Origin: Alphaproteobacteria bacterium
GTDB taxonomy: Bacteria > Pseudomonadota > Alphaproteobacteria > UBA3830
DNA length: 49,285 bases
Direction: 5' to 3'
Assembly: GCA_025998595.1 (NCBI GenBank)
Contig: BNWE01000001.1
Span: 1-49,285 of the forward strand
Below, piece after piece: positions 15,738 to 23,671 of the stretch (position 1 is its first letter; every line of letters begins with the position of its first letter). The notes beneath the pieces are model-generated. The model was not told the origin of the DNA. It saw only the letters and a program-made list of their open reading frames with translations, and did not search any database. Position numbers and translations under genes: made by a program.

Positions 15738-16486
15738 AAATATATGGATTAGCTTGTCTTGCATTTATTCTATTGATGGCCTGCGTTTTTAAGAAAACGA
15801 AATTTGAGGAAGTTTTTCAGGAAAAAGAAAGCGCACTTTTTCATAAAAACAACCTCGAAAAATTAGCTTATAATATTTCGCAATCCTCCTTTCCTGCCAT
15901 AAAATTATGCGACGATGCGTCAAATTACAATGCGCAGAAACATATCAGAGATTGTGCCAAGAAAGCATCTATTGATAAGGTCATGCTAAAAAACAAAGCA
16001 ACAAACGACAAATATTTTCGAGCCGATGAAATGGGGATACAACTTTCAGCAAAAAAAGAGCGGGACATATATAGCTTCCTGAGAGAAATCTATGCTCAGT
16101 CGCCGGGGCCTGTGGAAGTTGATTCCATTGGAATAACCAAAAGAGGAAAAAATGATTTCGTCGCAAAGATTCAATGCAGATTATATTTATTCGATAAAAA
16201 TTCTCTGCAAAATTTCGTAAAACCTATGAAAAACAAGAGTATGTTCGATATTGGTTCTGTGTCTCTATTCCAATCAGATGACGAGGAGCATAAATTGCAC
16301 TGCGTCATTGAAAACGAGAAGGCATTTGTCGACAACAATTGGATCAATGTCGGAGATACCATTGATGGATCCACCGTAAAAAAGATAGGCTATGAATCTA
16401 TCGACCTTGAGTCAAAAGGAAAACTCGATCACGTAAAAATTGGCTCAAGTTTTATTCCGAGGGGGTATGAAATAAGCGGAAATTGA
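15719..16486 (+). CDS. GspM/PilO-like membrane protein with a PilP/GspC-like C-terminus
   Basis: The 255-residue protein has one N-terminal membrane segment (IYGLACLAFILLMACVF), a coiled-coil stretch and a periplasmic alpha-beta domain, as in GspM/PilO. Its last 60 residues (CVIENEKAFVDNNWINVGD, then DGSTVKKIGYESIDL) resemble the PilP/GspC homology-region fold, where WINVGD-type turns are typical. It may therefore combine two roles that are separate genes elsewhere. This call is inferred from topology and operon position. It ends the operon; no pseudopilin or secretin gene follows because proA converges from the other side. Confidence 0.5.
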   Translation: MHKNEIEIYGLACLAFILLMACVFKKTKFEEVFQEKESALFHKNNLEKLAYNISQSSFPAIKLCDDASNYNAQKHIRDCAKKASIDKVMLKNKATNDKYFRADEMGIQLSAKKERDIYSFLREIYAQSPGPVEVDSIGITKRGKNDFVAKIQCRLYLFDKNSLQNFVKPMKNKSMFDIGSVSLFQSDDEEHKLHCVIENEKAFVDNNWINVGDTIDGSTVKKIGYESIDLESKGKLDHVKIGSSFIPRGYEISGN

Positions 16487-16543
16487 GCCGTAGCATTTTT
16501 ATCGAACGCTCTATTTTTCAGCAAAGCGCTCACGCAAATACAT

Positions 16544-16608
16544 CTCGCATACAATGCAACCAGTAGCAAAACAGAAAACGCCTGTGTCGCAGACACCGTC
16601 ACGTTGGC
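16544..16608 (-). repeat. Possible degenerate copy of the coding-type repeat next to proA
   Basis: On the minus strand it starts with GCCAACGTGACG, identical to the entry of the repeat array in the GspL-like gene (14322-14333). It ends with GTATGCGAG at a similar distance. The middle differs. It lies in the gap between two convergent genes. Confidence 0.35.
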
Positions 16609-16610
16609 AA

Positions 16611-17918
16611 TCACCTGATGTTTCCGTTTCCGCGAACGATCCATTTATAGCTCGTTAGTGCTTCCAGGGACATTGGACCACGCACATGCAATTTCTGCGT
16701 ACTGATTCCTATTTCCGCGCCCATTCCGAATTGTGCTCCATCTGTAAAAGCCGTCGATGCATTGACGTATACCACAGCGGCGTCAATTTTTTCGATGAAA
16801 TATTTTGCTGCAAATTCACTTTCCGTAATTATGGCCTCGCTGTGTCCTGAGGAATACTCTCTAATATGGTTCGTTGCTTCATCAATAGCGCCAACGGTTT
16901 TTATCGACATTTTGTAGGAAAGAAACTCTTTTCCGAAATCGTGTTTGGTTGCATGATGCAGCAAATGTGCCGCATAATGATGTTCAAGTGCAGCGTAGGC
17001 ATCTTCATCAGCGTATAATTCAACATTTGATTCCGCCAATGGCTCGACTAACTGATGTAGATCTCCTAGTCGGTTTTTATGAATTATGAGGCAATCGAGA
17101 GCGTTGCACACACTTACACGTCGAGTTTTGGCATTCTTTATTATTTTGGCGCCTTTTTCCACGTCGCCTTCCAAATCGAAATACGTGTGCACAATTCCGG
17201 CTCCGGTTTCGATGATTGGAATTTGAGCGTTCTTTCTGACGAAATCAATCAGCGATTGACTTCCTCGCGGAATGCAGACGTCAACTGATCCAACGGCATT
17301 CAATAGGAGTTTGGTGCTTTCGCGTCCCGGAGGCATAAGATATACAATTTGTTGATCCATATTGTATCGATGGGATATAAGCTGACGAATTATTTTTACC
17401 AAAATAGTATTGCTGTGATGCGCTTCTTTTCCGCCCTTTAGAACACAGGCGTTGCCGGATTTAAAGCACAGCGCGAAGACGTCGATGGTCACATTTGGGC
17501 GGGATTCGTAGATGACGGCCACAACTCCGAGTGGTACGGAGACTTTATCTATGATCAATCCATTTGGCATGGTTTTATGCTCCAGCGTTAGACCAACTGG
17601 AGAAGGCAGCGCAATTACATTTTGGACGTCGTTTGCCATAGATTCTATGCGAGATTTGTCGAGCAACAATCGATCGTACATGGGATCATCCGGAGACATT
17701 AGCGCTAAATCCTTGGCGTTTTCTCTGATAATTTCATCACTACACTTAACAAGCTTTTCCGAAAGCGCCTCTAAAAAACGATTTTTGGTATCATCACTCA
17801 GTTCCATAACTTTACGGCCTGCTTCTTTCATGCAGCTCAATTGATGGATAATGTTCATACCTTCGGTAATCTCACCATCTTTACCTCGTACTTTTTCCAT
17901 TTGATCAAGAATGTTCAT
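16611..17918 (-). CDS. proA: Glutamate-5-semialdehyde dehydrogenase (gamma-glutamyl phosphate reductase)
   Basis: ProA reduces gamma-glutamyl phosphate with NADPH to glutamate-5-semialdehyde, step two of proline synthesis. The 435-residue protein has the aldehyde-dehydrogenase fold. Visible motifs include VPLGVVAVIYESRPNVTID, FALCFKSGNACVLKGGKEA, the catalytic Cys in RRVSVCNALDCLIIHKN, and ASTAFTDGAQFGMGAEIGI with HVRGPMSLEALTSYKW at the end. About 20 extra N-terminal residues precede a second Met (MNIIHQLSCM); the true start could be there. It follows proB after 10 bases and is the last gene of the minus-strand proline unit. Confidence 0.96.
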   Translation of the reverse strand: MNILDQMEKVRGKDGEITEGMNIIHQLSCMKEAGRKVMELSDDTKNRFLEALSEKLVKCSDEIIRENAKDLALMSPDDPMYDRLLLDKSRIESMANDVQNVIALPSPVGLTLEHKTMPNGLIIDKVSVPLGVVAVIYESRPNVTIDVFALCFKSGNACVLKGGKEAHHSNTILVKIIRQLISHRYNMDQQIVYLMPPGRESTKLLLNAVGSVDVCIPRGSQSLIDFVRKNAQIPIIETGAGIVHTYFDLEGDVEKGAKIIKNAKTRRVSVCNALDCLIIHKNRLGDLHQLVEPLAESNVELYADEDAYAALEHHYAAHLLHHATKHDFGKEFLSYKMSIKTVGAIDEATNHIREYSSGHSEAIITESEFAAKYFIEKIDAAVVYVNASTAFTDGAQFGMGAEIGISTQKLHVRGPMSLEALTSYKWIVRGNGNIR

Positions 17919-17928
17919 TTGTCTTATC

Positions 17929-18999
17929 CTAAAAAATATGCATGTAATCGCAGTGTATAAATTCCTTGCTGTTTTTCTGTCCCAGGAGCTCTTCCAGTTT
18001 TTTATCGTCGTACCGTGCCACGCCTATGCCGACGGTATTTCCGCTCAACGATGTAATTTTTACGATATCACCTTTTCTGAATTCTCCGGAAATTTTTTCT
18101 ATTCCCACCGGCAGAATACTAACCATTTCCTTTTTATTTTTCAGAATGTTCAGAAGTCCGTCGTTTATGATGATCGATGCACGCGAGTAGTCGGCGTTAT
18201 AGGCCACCCATCGCTTAATGTTGGACTTTTTCTCGGATGGAATAATGGATGTTCCCACCGATTCCCCACGGATTATTTCCTCAATGACCTTCGGATGATT
18301 GGCACAGGCTATGTGTGTCATGATTCCCACTCCAGATGCATTGCGCGCGGTATTTAGCTTGCTGAACATGCCGCCACGTCCGTGGGCGCTTTTCGTCGTA
18401 GACACCTCTGGCCATCCGGTTTTTGGATCTATGACGGGGATCAATTGGGATTTTTCGTCGGCCGGTGATCCATCGTATACTCCCATGACATTGCTGAGAA
18501 TTATCAGCTTATCAGCGCCGATTTGGGTGGCGATAAGTCCGGACAGCTCGTCGTTGTCCGTAAACATTAGCTCTTCGATGGCAACGCTGTCGTTTTCGTT
18601 TACTATGGGAAGAACTCCGTCATTTAAAAACAATTCCTCAAATATCCGCTTGATATTCAGGTATTTTTTTCTGGTTTCGAAATCTTGCTTCGTTAGTAAT
18701 AACTGGGAGACAGCTACGTCATATTTTCCAAATAAAGACGAATATATGTTCATGAGCTCGTGCTGCCCAATTGATGCCAGCAGCTGCTTTTCACCAATGG
18801 AACTACCATACTCCTTCTTCAAAATGCGCCTCGCCATTTGCCTTCCGAGACAGACGGCTCCGGAACTCACTAGAATGACTTTATGTCCCTCGTTTTTCAT
18901 ATTTATGATTTGCTCCGCCAACGAATTGAAGACCGGCTCCAGCGGAATTCCATCGGCGGATAAAATACTCTGGGTTCCTATTTTTACAACGATTTTCAT
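17929..18999 (-). CDS. proB: Glutamate 5-kinase
   Basis: ProB phosphorylates L-glutamate with ATP, the first and usually proline-inhibited step of proline synthesis. The 356-residue protein has an amino-acid kinase domain (VVKIGTQSIL, VILVSSGAVCLG, VNENDSVAIEEL, DNDELSGLIATQIGADKLII, GRGGMFSKLNTA). A C-terminal PUA domain follows (residues about 270-345, FRKGDIVKITSLSGNTVGIG), as in the long bacterial form. The start codon overlaps the proC stop by four bases (ATGA), so translation is coupled. Confidence 0.96.
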   Translation of the reverse strand: MKIVVKIGTQSILSADGIPLEPVFNSLAEQIINMKNEGHKVILVSSGAVCLGRQMARRILKKEYGSSIGEKQLLASIGQHELMNIYSSLFGKYDVAVSQLLLTKQDFETRKKYLNIKRIFEELFLNDGVLPIVNENDSVAIEELMFTDNDELSGLIATQIGADKLIILSNVMGVYDGSPADEKSQLIPVIDPKTGWPEVSTTKSAHGRGGMFSKLNTARNASGVGIMTHIACANHPKVIEEIIRGESVGTSIIPSEKKSNIKRWVAYNADYSRASIIINDGLLNILKNKKEMVSILPVGIEKISGEFRKGDIVKITSLSGNTVGIGVARYDDKKLEELLGQKNSKEFIHCDYMHIF

Positions 19000-19958
19000 T
19001 TTTTCAATTCCTCTAGACGTTGCATTGCCGCTTTCAACGATTTTTCCATTACATTGCGCATTCCGGACGACATAATTTCCAGCGCAGCTTCGGTAACTCC
19101 CTTCTTGCTGGTTACGGATTCTCTAAGAGCGGCAAAATCAACATTATCTGAGACAAGACTTGCACTTCCGACGAGAGTTCCCTGAATAATGTGACGTGCC
19201 GTATCTTCATCTATGCCGAGTTTTACGGTCTCTTCAACCAATATCTCCGCCAATAGGAAAAAGTAGGCAGGACCGGATCCGGAAATGGGCGTAAGAATAT
19301 CTAGATGATTTTCCTCTTGAACCCAGGTGATTTCTCCGGACAATCCAATGATTTTTTTCACCATTTCAATGCCAGTAACGTCAACGTTTTTGTTTGCAAA
19401 CGCAAGATTAACGCTCCGACCGGTTTTTATGGCGACGGTCGGCATGATTCTGACGATGCGACTGTCCTTCGCCGTTAATGCGGCTAATTTGTCTAATGCT
19501 GTTCCAGCAAGCGCTGATATAACAAGAGCTTCTCCTATGTATGGACGCAAACTAGGAATCACCGTCTCCGCCATCTGTGGCTTGATGGCTAGAACCACAA
19601 CGTCCGGAACAAAATCGTCGCGTAACCTTCCTCTGTTGGGTCTTTTTGTCGTCGTTCCGGTACTCGGATCCTCACGTACATCAAGTACGCTGCGGTCCTG
19701 CGTTCCGTATACTCCTAAAAAATCCTCCAACATAGTCGGTTTCGCAATAGATCTAATATTCTTTACGTCATTAACGAATTTTATCGAATTATAGCAAGCA
19801 AAATCTTCGGCAGATGCCAGGCTCGGCTGCACTACAACTATCTCACTAAAAATATCAAAAGATGACCAAAGCTTCAGTAGAGCTCCGCCTATATTCCCGC
19901 ATCCTACCAGCAGTACAGGCGTTTTCTTTTTATCCATCATCTGAAAAATATGCTTCAT
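18996..19958 (-). CDS. proC: Pyrroline-5-carboxylate reductase, with an internal extra segment
   Basis: ProC makes proline from pyrroline-5-carboxylate with NAD(P)H. The 320-residue protein starts with a Rossmann motif (VLLVGCGNIGGALLKLW). It has the VVLAIKPQ strand, the VRIMPTVAIKTGRS loop, and the C-terminal dimerisation/active-site segment (TPISGSGPAYFFLLAE, SKKGVTEAALEIM). Family members have about 270 residues. The excess is explained by about 43 residues, roughly 71-113, between VNDVKNI and PDVVVLAIKPQ. That insert is rich in Arg, Asp, Thr and Gly and looks like a translated repeat. It precedes proB with an ATGA overlap. Confidence 0.94.
   Translation of the reverse strand: MKHIFQMMDKKKTPVLLVGCGNIGGALLKLWSSFDIFSEIVVVQPSLASAEDFACYNSIKFVNDVKNIRSIAKPTMLEDFLGVYGTQDRSVLDVREDPSTGTTTKRPNRGRLRDDFVPDVVVLAIKPQMAETVIPSLRPYIGEALVISALAGTALDKLAALTAKDSRIVRIMPTVAIKTGRSVNLAFANKNVDVTGIEMVKKIIGLSGEITWVQEENHLDILTPISGSGPAYFFLLAEILVEETVKLGIDEDTARHIIQGTLVGSASLVSDNVDFAALRESVTSKKGVTEAALEIMSSGMRNVMEKSLKAAMQRLEELKK
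19620..19748 (-). repeat. Probable in-frame insert within proC
   Basis: About 129 bases without counterpart in the ProC family (boundaries estimated from the fold). The insert contains the hairpin CGTAC-TTGAT-GTACG and, just after it, a GTGAGGATCCG block. That block is similar to the GTAGGGATCCG block of the glmS insert. Common origin with the other repeats is possible but not proven. Confidence 0.5.
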
Positions 19959-20023
19959 TTATCTTCACAGTATATAACAAAATTAATAAATATAAGTAAA
20001 CGCAGTGTTGTAAGCACCGTTGT

Positions 20024-20464
20024 TCAATCCTTGGGAAACATAAGCAGATACGCTCTGGATTTTTCTAGTGCCTCCAAAGCGTTAAGCCTTAATATTTTGA
20101 ACGTACGAGGACTTTGAGCACTGACCGCATGATCGATCATTCCTTCTGTGTATTTACTTAGGGGTATATACTGGCTATCATCATTTATACCAGCTCCTTC
20201 GTAACAAACGGCAAATTTCAGTAGCGTTGCAACAGCCGATGGATAATTTTCTTGTTCTTCGTTTCCAAATACCTCTTGCAAACACAACACAGGATCTACT
20301 CGAAGTTTCAAAAGCTGTCCGTATAATTTTTTCTTGTCTTCTGGCAAGTACTGGTTAACAAGCTCCAACGGAGCTCGTGGATCCGGAAGCAGAGGCTCGC
20401 GATTTACAGTTTGCGCACAATCACAAAACAAGCAAATGGTTGCAAAAGCAATTAGCCTTTTCAT
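20024..20464 (-). CDS. Small exported protein, possibly a lipoprotein, of unknown function
   Basis: The 146-residue product begins MKRLIAFATICLFCDCAQTV, a short positively charged and hydrophobic signal-like segment. Its cysteines could serve as a lipid site, though the lipobox is not typical. The mature part is mainly helical (LELVNQYLPEDKKKLYGQLL, ALEALEKSRAYLLMF) with two further Cys. I recognise no family. ATG 20464 follows GAGAGAGAA; the longer open frame upstream runs through the tRNA gene and cannot be the real start. It lies between tRNA-Cys and proC and may share their transcript. Confidence 0.6.
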   Translation of the reverse strand: MKRLIAFATICLFCDCAQTVNREPLLPDPRAPLELVNQYLPEDKKKLYGQLLKLRVDPVLCLQEVFGNEEQENYPSAVATLLKFAVCYEGAGINDDSQYIPLSKYTEGMIDHAVSAQSPRTFKILRLNALEALEKSRAYLLMFPKD

Positions 20465-20486
20465 TTCTCTCTCGTCAAATGCATAT

Positions 20487-20531
20487 CGCACGGGCACCAT
20501 CCGCCTTGCAAGCCGCATCAGCGTATGCCTC
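20487..20531 (-). repeat. Possible fragment of the coding-type repeat after tRNA-Cys
   Basis: On the minus strand it reads GGCATAC, then GGCGGATGGTGCCCGTGCG. The reverse complement of the glmS insert has GCATAC, GGCGAAG and GGTGCCCGTGCG in the same order and similar spacing. Confidence 0.4.
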
Positions 20532-20542
20532 AACAAAAACAT

Positions 20543-20616
20543 TGGAGGCTGGGACCGGAATCGGACCGACGTACAAGGATTTGCAGTCCTCTGCATAACC
20601 ACTCTGCCACCCAGCC
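20543..20616 (-). tRNA. trnC: tRNA-Cys (GCA)
   Basis: The 74-base gene has a perfect 7-bp acceptor stem (GGCTGGG with CCCAGCC), discriminator T and an encoded CCA. The anticodon arm GGA-CTGCAAA-TCC gives anticodon GCA (Cys). The T-arm has the GGTCCGATTCCGGTCC form. Confidence 0.95.
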
Positions 20617-20634
20617 ATCTCACAGACTTCGAGC

Positions 20635-20662
20635 ATTATACACTTTCAAACAAAGACGTCAA
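20635..20662 (-). promoter_or_regulatory. Promoter of tRNA-Cys
   Basis: On the minus strand TTGACG (20657-20662) and perfect TATAAT (20635-20640) are spaced by 16 bases. A GC-rich discriminator, GCTCG, follows, as expected for a stable-RNA promoter. It lies 18 bases before the tRNA. Confidence 0.85.
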
Positions 20663-21055
20663 GTCTCTGTTTGTTCCTGTTATCGCAGTTGGTTCCGCTT
20701 TCGAAAAAGAGTTTAATAGCTTCATAAAAGTTTTTGTGATTTGCTTACAAATTTCCTTTTGGCAATGCATAACGTAGGTAGTTGTCGTTTTCTTGGCTAT
20801 ACTCAAATAGTCGAGTATTTATTGGTATTTTTGTATTTTTGGGGACAAACAAGCCATTGCTGAACCAAAATTTTAACGATTTTACAGCATTTTTCGAAAA
20901 ATTTCGATTTTTTAGGAATAGCGCTAAAATTTCAGTAGTTCTATGCAAAAAATGGAACTCTGCTGTTTGTCGTTGTTTTGTTGAAATTTTAGTCGTTTTT
21001 GGCGATGACAAAAGTCATTGACTCGCATGAAAAATAAGAAAAATTATCATAAAAC
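20663..21055. other. Gene-free divergent intergenic region
   Basis: It separates the divergent promoters of tRNA-Cys and the nfu-like gene. It is AT-rich. It holds the 14-bp perfect palindrome ATTTTTCGAAAAAT (20889-20902) and an 11-bp inverted pair CTAAAATTTCA/TGAAATTTTAG (20924-20934, 20982-20992). Open frames of about 80 codons on both strands lack start signals. No gene is supported. Confidence 0.6.
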
Positions 21056-21084
21056 TTGATTTTTTCCGATTTTGCTGCTATAGT
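21056..21084 (+). promoter_or_regulatory. Promoter of the nfu-like gene
   Basis: TTGATT (21056-21061) and TATAGT (21079-21084) are spaced by 17 bases, about 60 bases before the ATG. Confidence 0.7.
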
Positions 21085-21150
21085 GATTCGATGTTTGTGG
21101 CGGTTTTTCTACCGTTACTGCACAACTATATATTGTAGGAGGTTAGCTTA

Positions 21151-21393
21151 ATGAAATCATATGATCACGCATTGCTGGAAAAAATATTGGAAGTTGTAAA
21201 CTCAAATATAAAACCATCGCTCAACATGGATGGAGGGGATCTTTCCGTAGTATCACTTGAAGGAAATAAATTGTATGTAAAATTGCTCGGAGCATGTTCT
21301 TGTTGTCCTAGGGCTGCCGAAACTTTAAAATACGGTGTTGAGAAGACTCTTCAGCACTTCGTATCAAGTGATCTTGTCATTGTTGCTGTTTAA
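21151..21393 (+). CDS. Nfu-type iron-sulfur carrier protein (NifU C-terminal domain)
   Basis: The 80-residue protein is a stand-alone NifU C-terminal domain. Such proteins hold a [4Fe-4S] cluster between subunits of a dimer and pass it to target enzymes. Visible are the IKPSLNMDGGDLSVVSLEGN segment and the CxxC motif at Cys49 and Cys52 in LGACSCCPRA. The extra Cys51 is unusual; the family mostly has Gly there. AGGAGG lies 7 bases before the ATG. The Bax-like gene starts 18 bases after the stop and probably shares the transcript. Confidence 0.9.
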   Translation: MKSYDHALLEKILEVVNSNIKPSLNMDGGDLSVVSLEGNKLYVKLLGACSCCPRAAETLKYGVEKTLQHFVSSDLVIVAV

Positions 21394-21411
21394 TATTTTG
21401 AGGGTTGATAT

Positions 21412-22221
21412 ATGATTATTCGTTGTTATTCGTTAGTTTTGGTGTCTCTTGTAGTTGCGTTGTCCCATGGTTTTGTAAAAGCGAAGTTGGATACTAGAAG
21501 TGTTCGAGACAAATTGTTTAAATGCCATCTTCTAAACAAGAATCATGATAAAATTTTCCATAGAATTCTAAATGAGATAAAACTTGATAAAACAAAGAAG
21601 ATATTAATTCCAGGAATAGCTCTCTGTTCCATAAAAGGTACGAATTCTACTTCGAAGATAGATCGAGAGATGTTTGTAAAATCAATTGCAGCGGTCTCCA
21701 ATTATGTTAACCATATTATTATGGAGCATAGAGCCTTTGTGTGTATGATTCGTGATAAGAGGAAGGCAAAGATTAAATTGACAAAATCAGAAGAAGAAAC
21801 TTTTTCCATGATGTGCTCTTTCTATCAATCAAATGCAATTGATGTGTTGTTGCAGAGAATCGCTCCAATTCCGATATCTCTAGCTGTGGCGCAGGCATCT
21901 TTGGAAAGCAACTTTGGCAATAATACATCTATGCATCAGAAAAATGCATTTTTTGGTATGATGCAGAATCGCAGAAAATTGTTGGCGTTTGATACTCTGC
22001 TTGAATCAGTAGTCGCGTACGCGAAAACGTTGAATGTCAATCCGCGTTACAATGGGTTTCGGAAAGTGCGCGACAAAATGCTCGGCAGCTCGCAGAAAAT
22101 AGATGGTCTAAAACTTGCAAGCGCAATCAAAGGATATGCCGAGAATAAAGCCTACGAGAAACATTTGACAAAATTAATAAAAGAATATAACCTCGTTTCT
22201 CTCGATAGAGCCTATAGTTAG
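21412..22221 (+). CDS. Bax-like exported glucosaminidase (peptidoglycan hydrolase)
   Basis: The 269-residue protein has an N-terminal signal segment (MIIRCYSLVLVSLVVALSHG). A C-terminal lysozyme-like domain of the glucosaminidase/Bax family occupies residues about 150-260. The likely catalytic Glu165 lies in AQASLESNFGNN. NAFFGM, YNGFRKVRDKM and GYAENKAYEKHLTKLIKEYNL are further family landmarks. It should cut the glycan strand in the periplasm. Length equals E. coli Bax. GAGGGTTGAT precedes the ATG. Confidence 0.85.
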   Translation: MIIRCYSLVLVSLVVALSHGFVKAKLDTRSVRDKLFKCHLLNKNHDKIFHRILNEIKLDKTKKILIPGIALCSIKGTNSTSKIDREMFVKSIAAVSNYVNHIIMEHRAFVCMIRDKRKAKIKLTKSEEETFSMMCSFYQSNAIDVLLQRIAPIPISLAVAQASLESNFGNNTSMHQKNAFFGMMQNRRKLLAFDTLLESVVAYAKTLNVNPRYNGFRKVRDKMLGSSQKIDGLKLASAIKGYAENKAYEKHLTKLIKEYNLVSLDRAYS

Positions 22222-22259
22222 TCGCGCTAGTAGCGCATATTCTGCGTAGAAATAGTGAT

Positions 22260-22288
22260 TTGCAACGATCATAATTTAGGTTTATACT
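22260..22288 (+). promoter_or_regulatory. Promoter of glmU-glmS
   Basis: TTGCAA (22260-22265) and TATACT (22283-22288) are spaced by 17 bases, 28 bases before the glmU ATG. A 13-bp palindrome GCGCTAGTAGCGC (22224-22236) lies just upstream, after the Bax-like gene. Confidence 0.7.
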
Positions 22289-22315
22289 CTGTCGTGTATT
22301 TGATTTTGTGAAAAA

Positions 22316-23668
22316 ATGAATAAATCTTTAAACTCTGCAATAGTATTGGCTGCTGGAAACGGATCCCGGTTGAAGTCTTCAATTCCAAAAGTATTTCATA
22401 AGATTGGAGGGTTGTCGCTGCTGGATCATGTGATTCGCAATATATTGAATGCCAGCATAGACGATGTCACCGTTGTGCTAAAGCCAGAATATGAAAAGCT
22501 GGGCAGTGAATTTATCGAAAAAACGACCATTGCATATCAGAATATTCCCATAGGAAGCGCTGACACTGTAAAATGCGCTCTAAAAAATTCCGCCAATAGG
22601 GCTCTTGAAGGATGGACATATATATTGTATGCAGACATTCCACTGATTTCTCCAGAAACTCTACTGGCGTGGGCTGATATTGATGAAATCTGCGAAAAAA
22701 CCGCCGTCGTAGTATTGGCAATGGATTCCAGAAATTCCAACGCACTGGGAAAGTTGGTGCCGGCAGAAACCGCTGGAGCCATAAAGGGCATAATAGAGGC
22801 AAAAGACGCGACCAAATTCGATAATACGATTCCACTCTGCAATGCTGGATTATTGGTGAGAAAAGATGTTCTGCAAAAATTTATTGGCGAGATAAAGCCA
22901 AGTCCAATTACGGGTGAATACTACATAACGGAAATCGTACGATTGGCTTATGAAGCCGGATATGTCTGCAGATATCATGAGGCGGATGTGAGTGAGTTGT
23001 CCGGCGTCAATACTCGTCAGGAGTTGTCCGTTCTTGAGAGATATTTTCAGGATAAAATGCGTGAAAAACATATGAATAACGGAGTGACGCTTGTGGCTCC
23101 GGAAACTGTGTTCTTTTCGTTTGATACAATTATAGAAAACGATGTTGTCATCGATCCTTTTGTGGTCTTTGGCAGAAACGTTCACATCAAAAGTGGAGCA
23201 CATATTAATTCGTTTTGCGTTGTCGAGGGATCAAATATAGAAAACGCCGCTATCGGTCCGTTTGCAAGACTCAGACCAGGAACCCACATAAGAGAGAAAG
23301 CTAAAATCGGAAATTTTGTGGAAATAAAAAACAGCACCATACACGAGAAAGTCAAGATCAATCATCTAAGCTACATCGGAGATAGCGAAATCGGCAAAAA
23401 TACCAATGTTGGAGCCGGCACTATAACTTGCAATTATGATGGATTTAACAAACATTGGACAAACATTGGGGAAAATGTTTTCATTGGATCGAATTCTGCC
23501 ATAGTCGCTCCAGTATGGATATGCGATAATGCGATGGTCGCGGCCGGAAGCGTCATAACGAAAGATGTGGATTCCGGAGATTTGGCAATCTCTCGAGTAC
23601 CGCAGAAAAACATAAAAAATGGCTCACTGAAATTTATGGAAAACAGATCACGAAAGGATAAGCAATAG
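22316..23668 (+). CDS. glmU: Bifunctional GlmU: GlcN-1-P acetyltransferase / GlcNAc-1-P uridyltransferase
   Basis: GlmU makes UDP-GlcNAc, the precursor of peptidoglycan and LPS. In the 450-residue protein the N-terminal uridyltransferase domain shows LAAGNGSRLKSSIPKVFHKI, the YADIPLISPETL segment and GKLVPAETAGAIKGIIEAKDA. The C-terminal acetyltransferase is a left-handed beta helix (residues about 255-435). Its landmarks include GPFARLRPGTHIREKAKIGN, FVEIKNSTI, VGAGTITCNYDGFNKHWT and FIGSNSAIVAPV. Length is normal. glmS starts 3 bases after the stop, so the two form an operon. Confidence 0.97.
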   Translation: MNKSLNSAIVLAAGNGSRLKSSIPKVFHKIGGLSLLDHVIRNILNASIDDVTVVLKPEYEKLGSEFIEKTTIAYQNIPIGSADTVKCALKNSANRALEGWTYILYADIPLISPETLLAWADIDEICEKTAVVVLAMDSRNSNALGKLVPAETAGAIKGIIEAKDATKFDNTIPLCNAGLLVRKDVLQKFIGEIKPSPITGEYYITEIVRLAYEAGYVCRYHEADVSELSGVNTRQELSVLERYFQDKMREKHMNNGVTLVAPETVFFSFDTIIENDVVIDPFVVFGRNVHIKSGAHINSFCVVEGSNIENAAIGPFARLRPGTHIREKAKIGNFVEIKNSTIHEKVKINHLSYIGDSEIGKNTNVGAGTITCNYDGFNKHWTNIGENVFIGSNSAIVAPVWICDNAMVAAGSVITKDVDSGDLAISRVPQKNIKNGSLKFMENRSRKDKQ

Positions 23669-23671
23669 CAT

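Noticed and set aside
20465..20623. N-terminal extension of the small exported protein
   Set aside because: The open frame is the tRNA-Cys gene and its flank.
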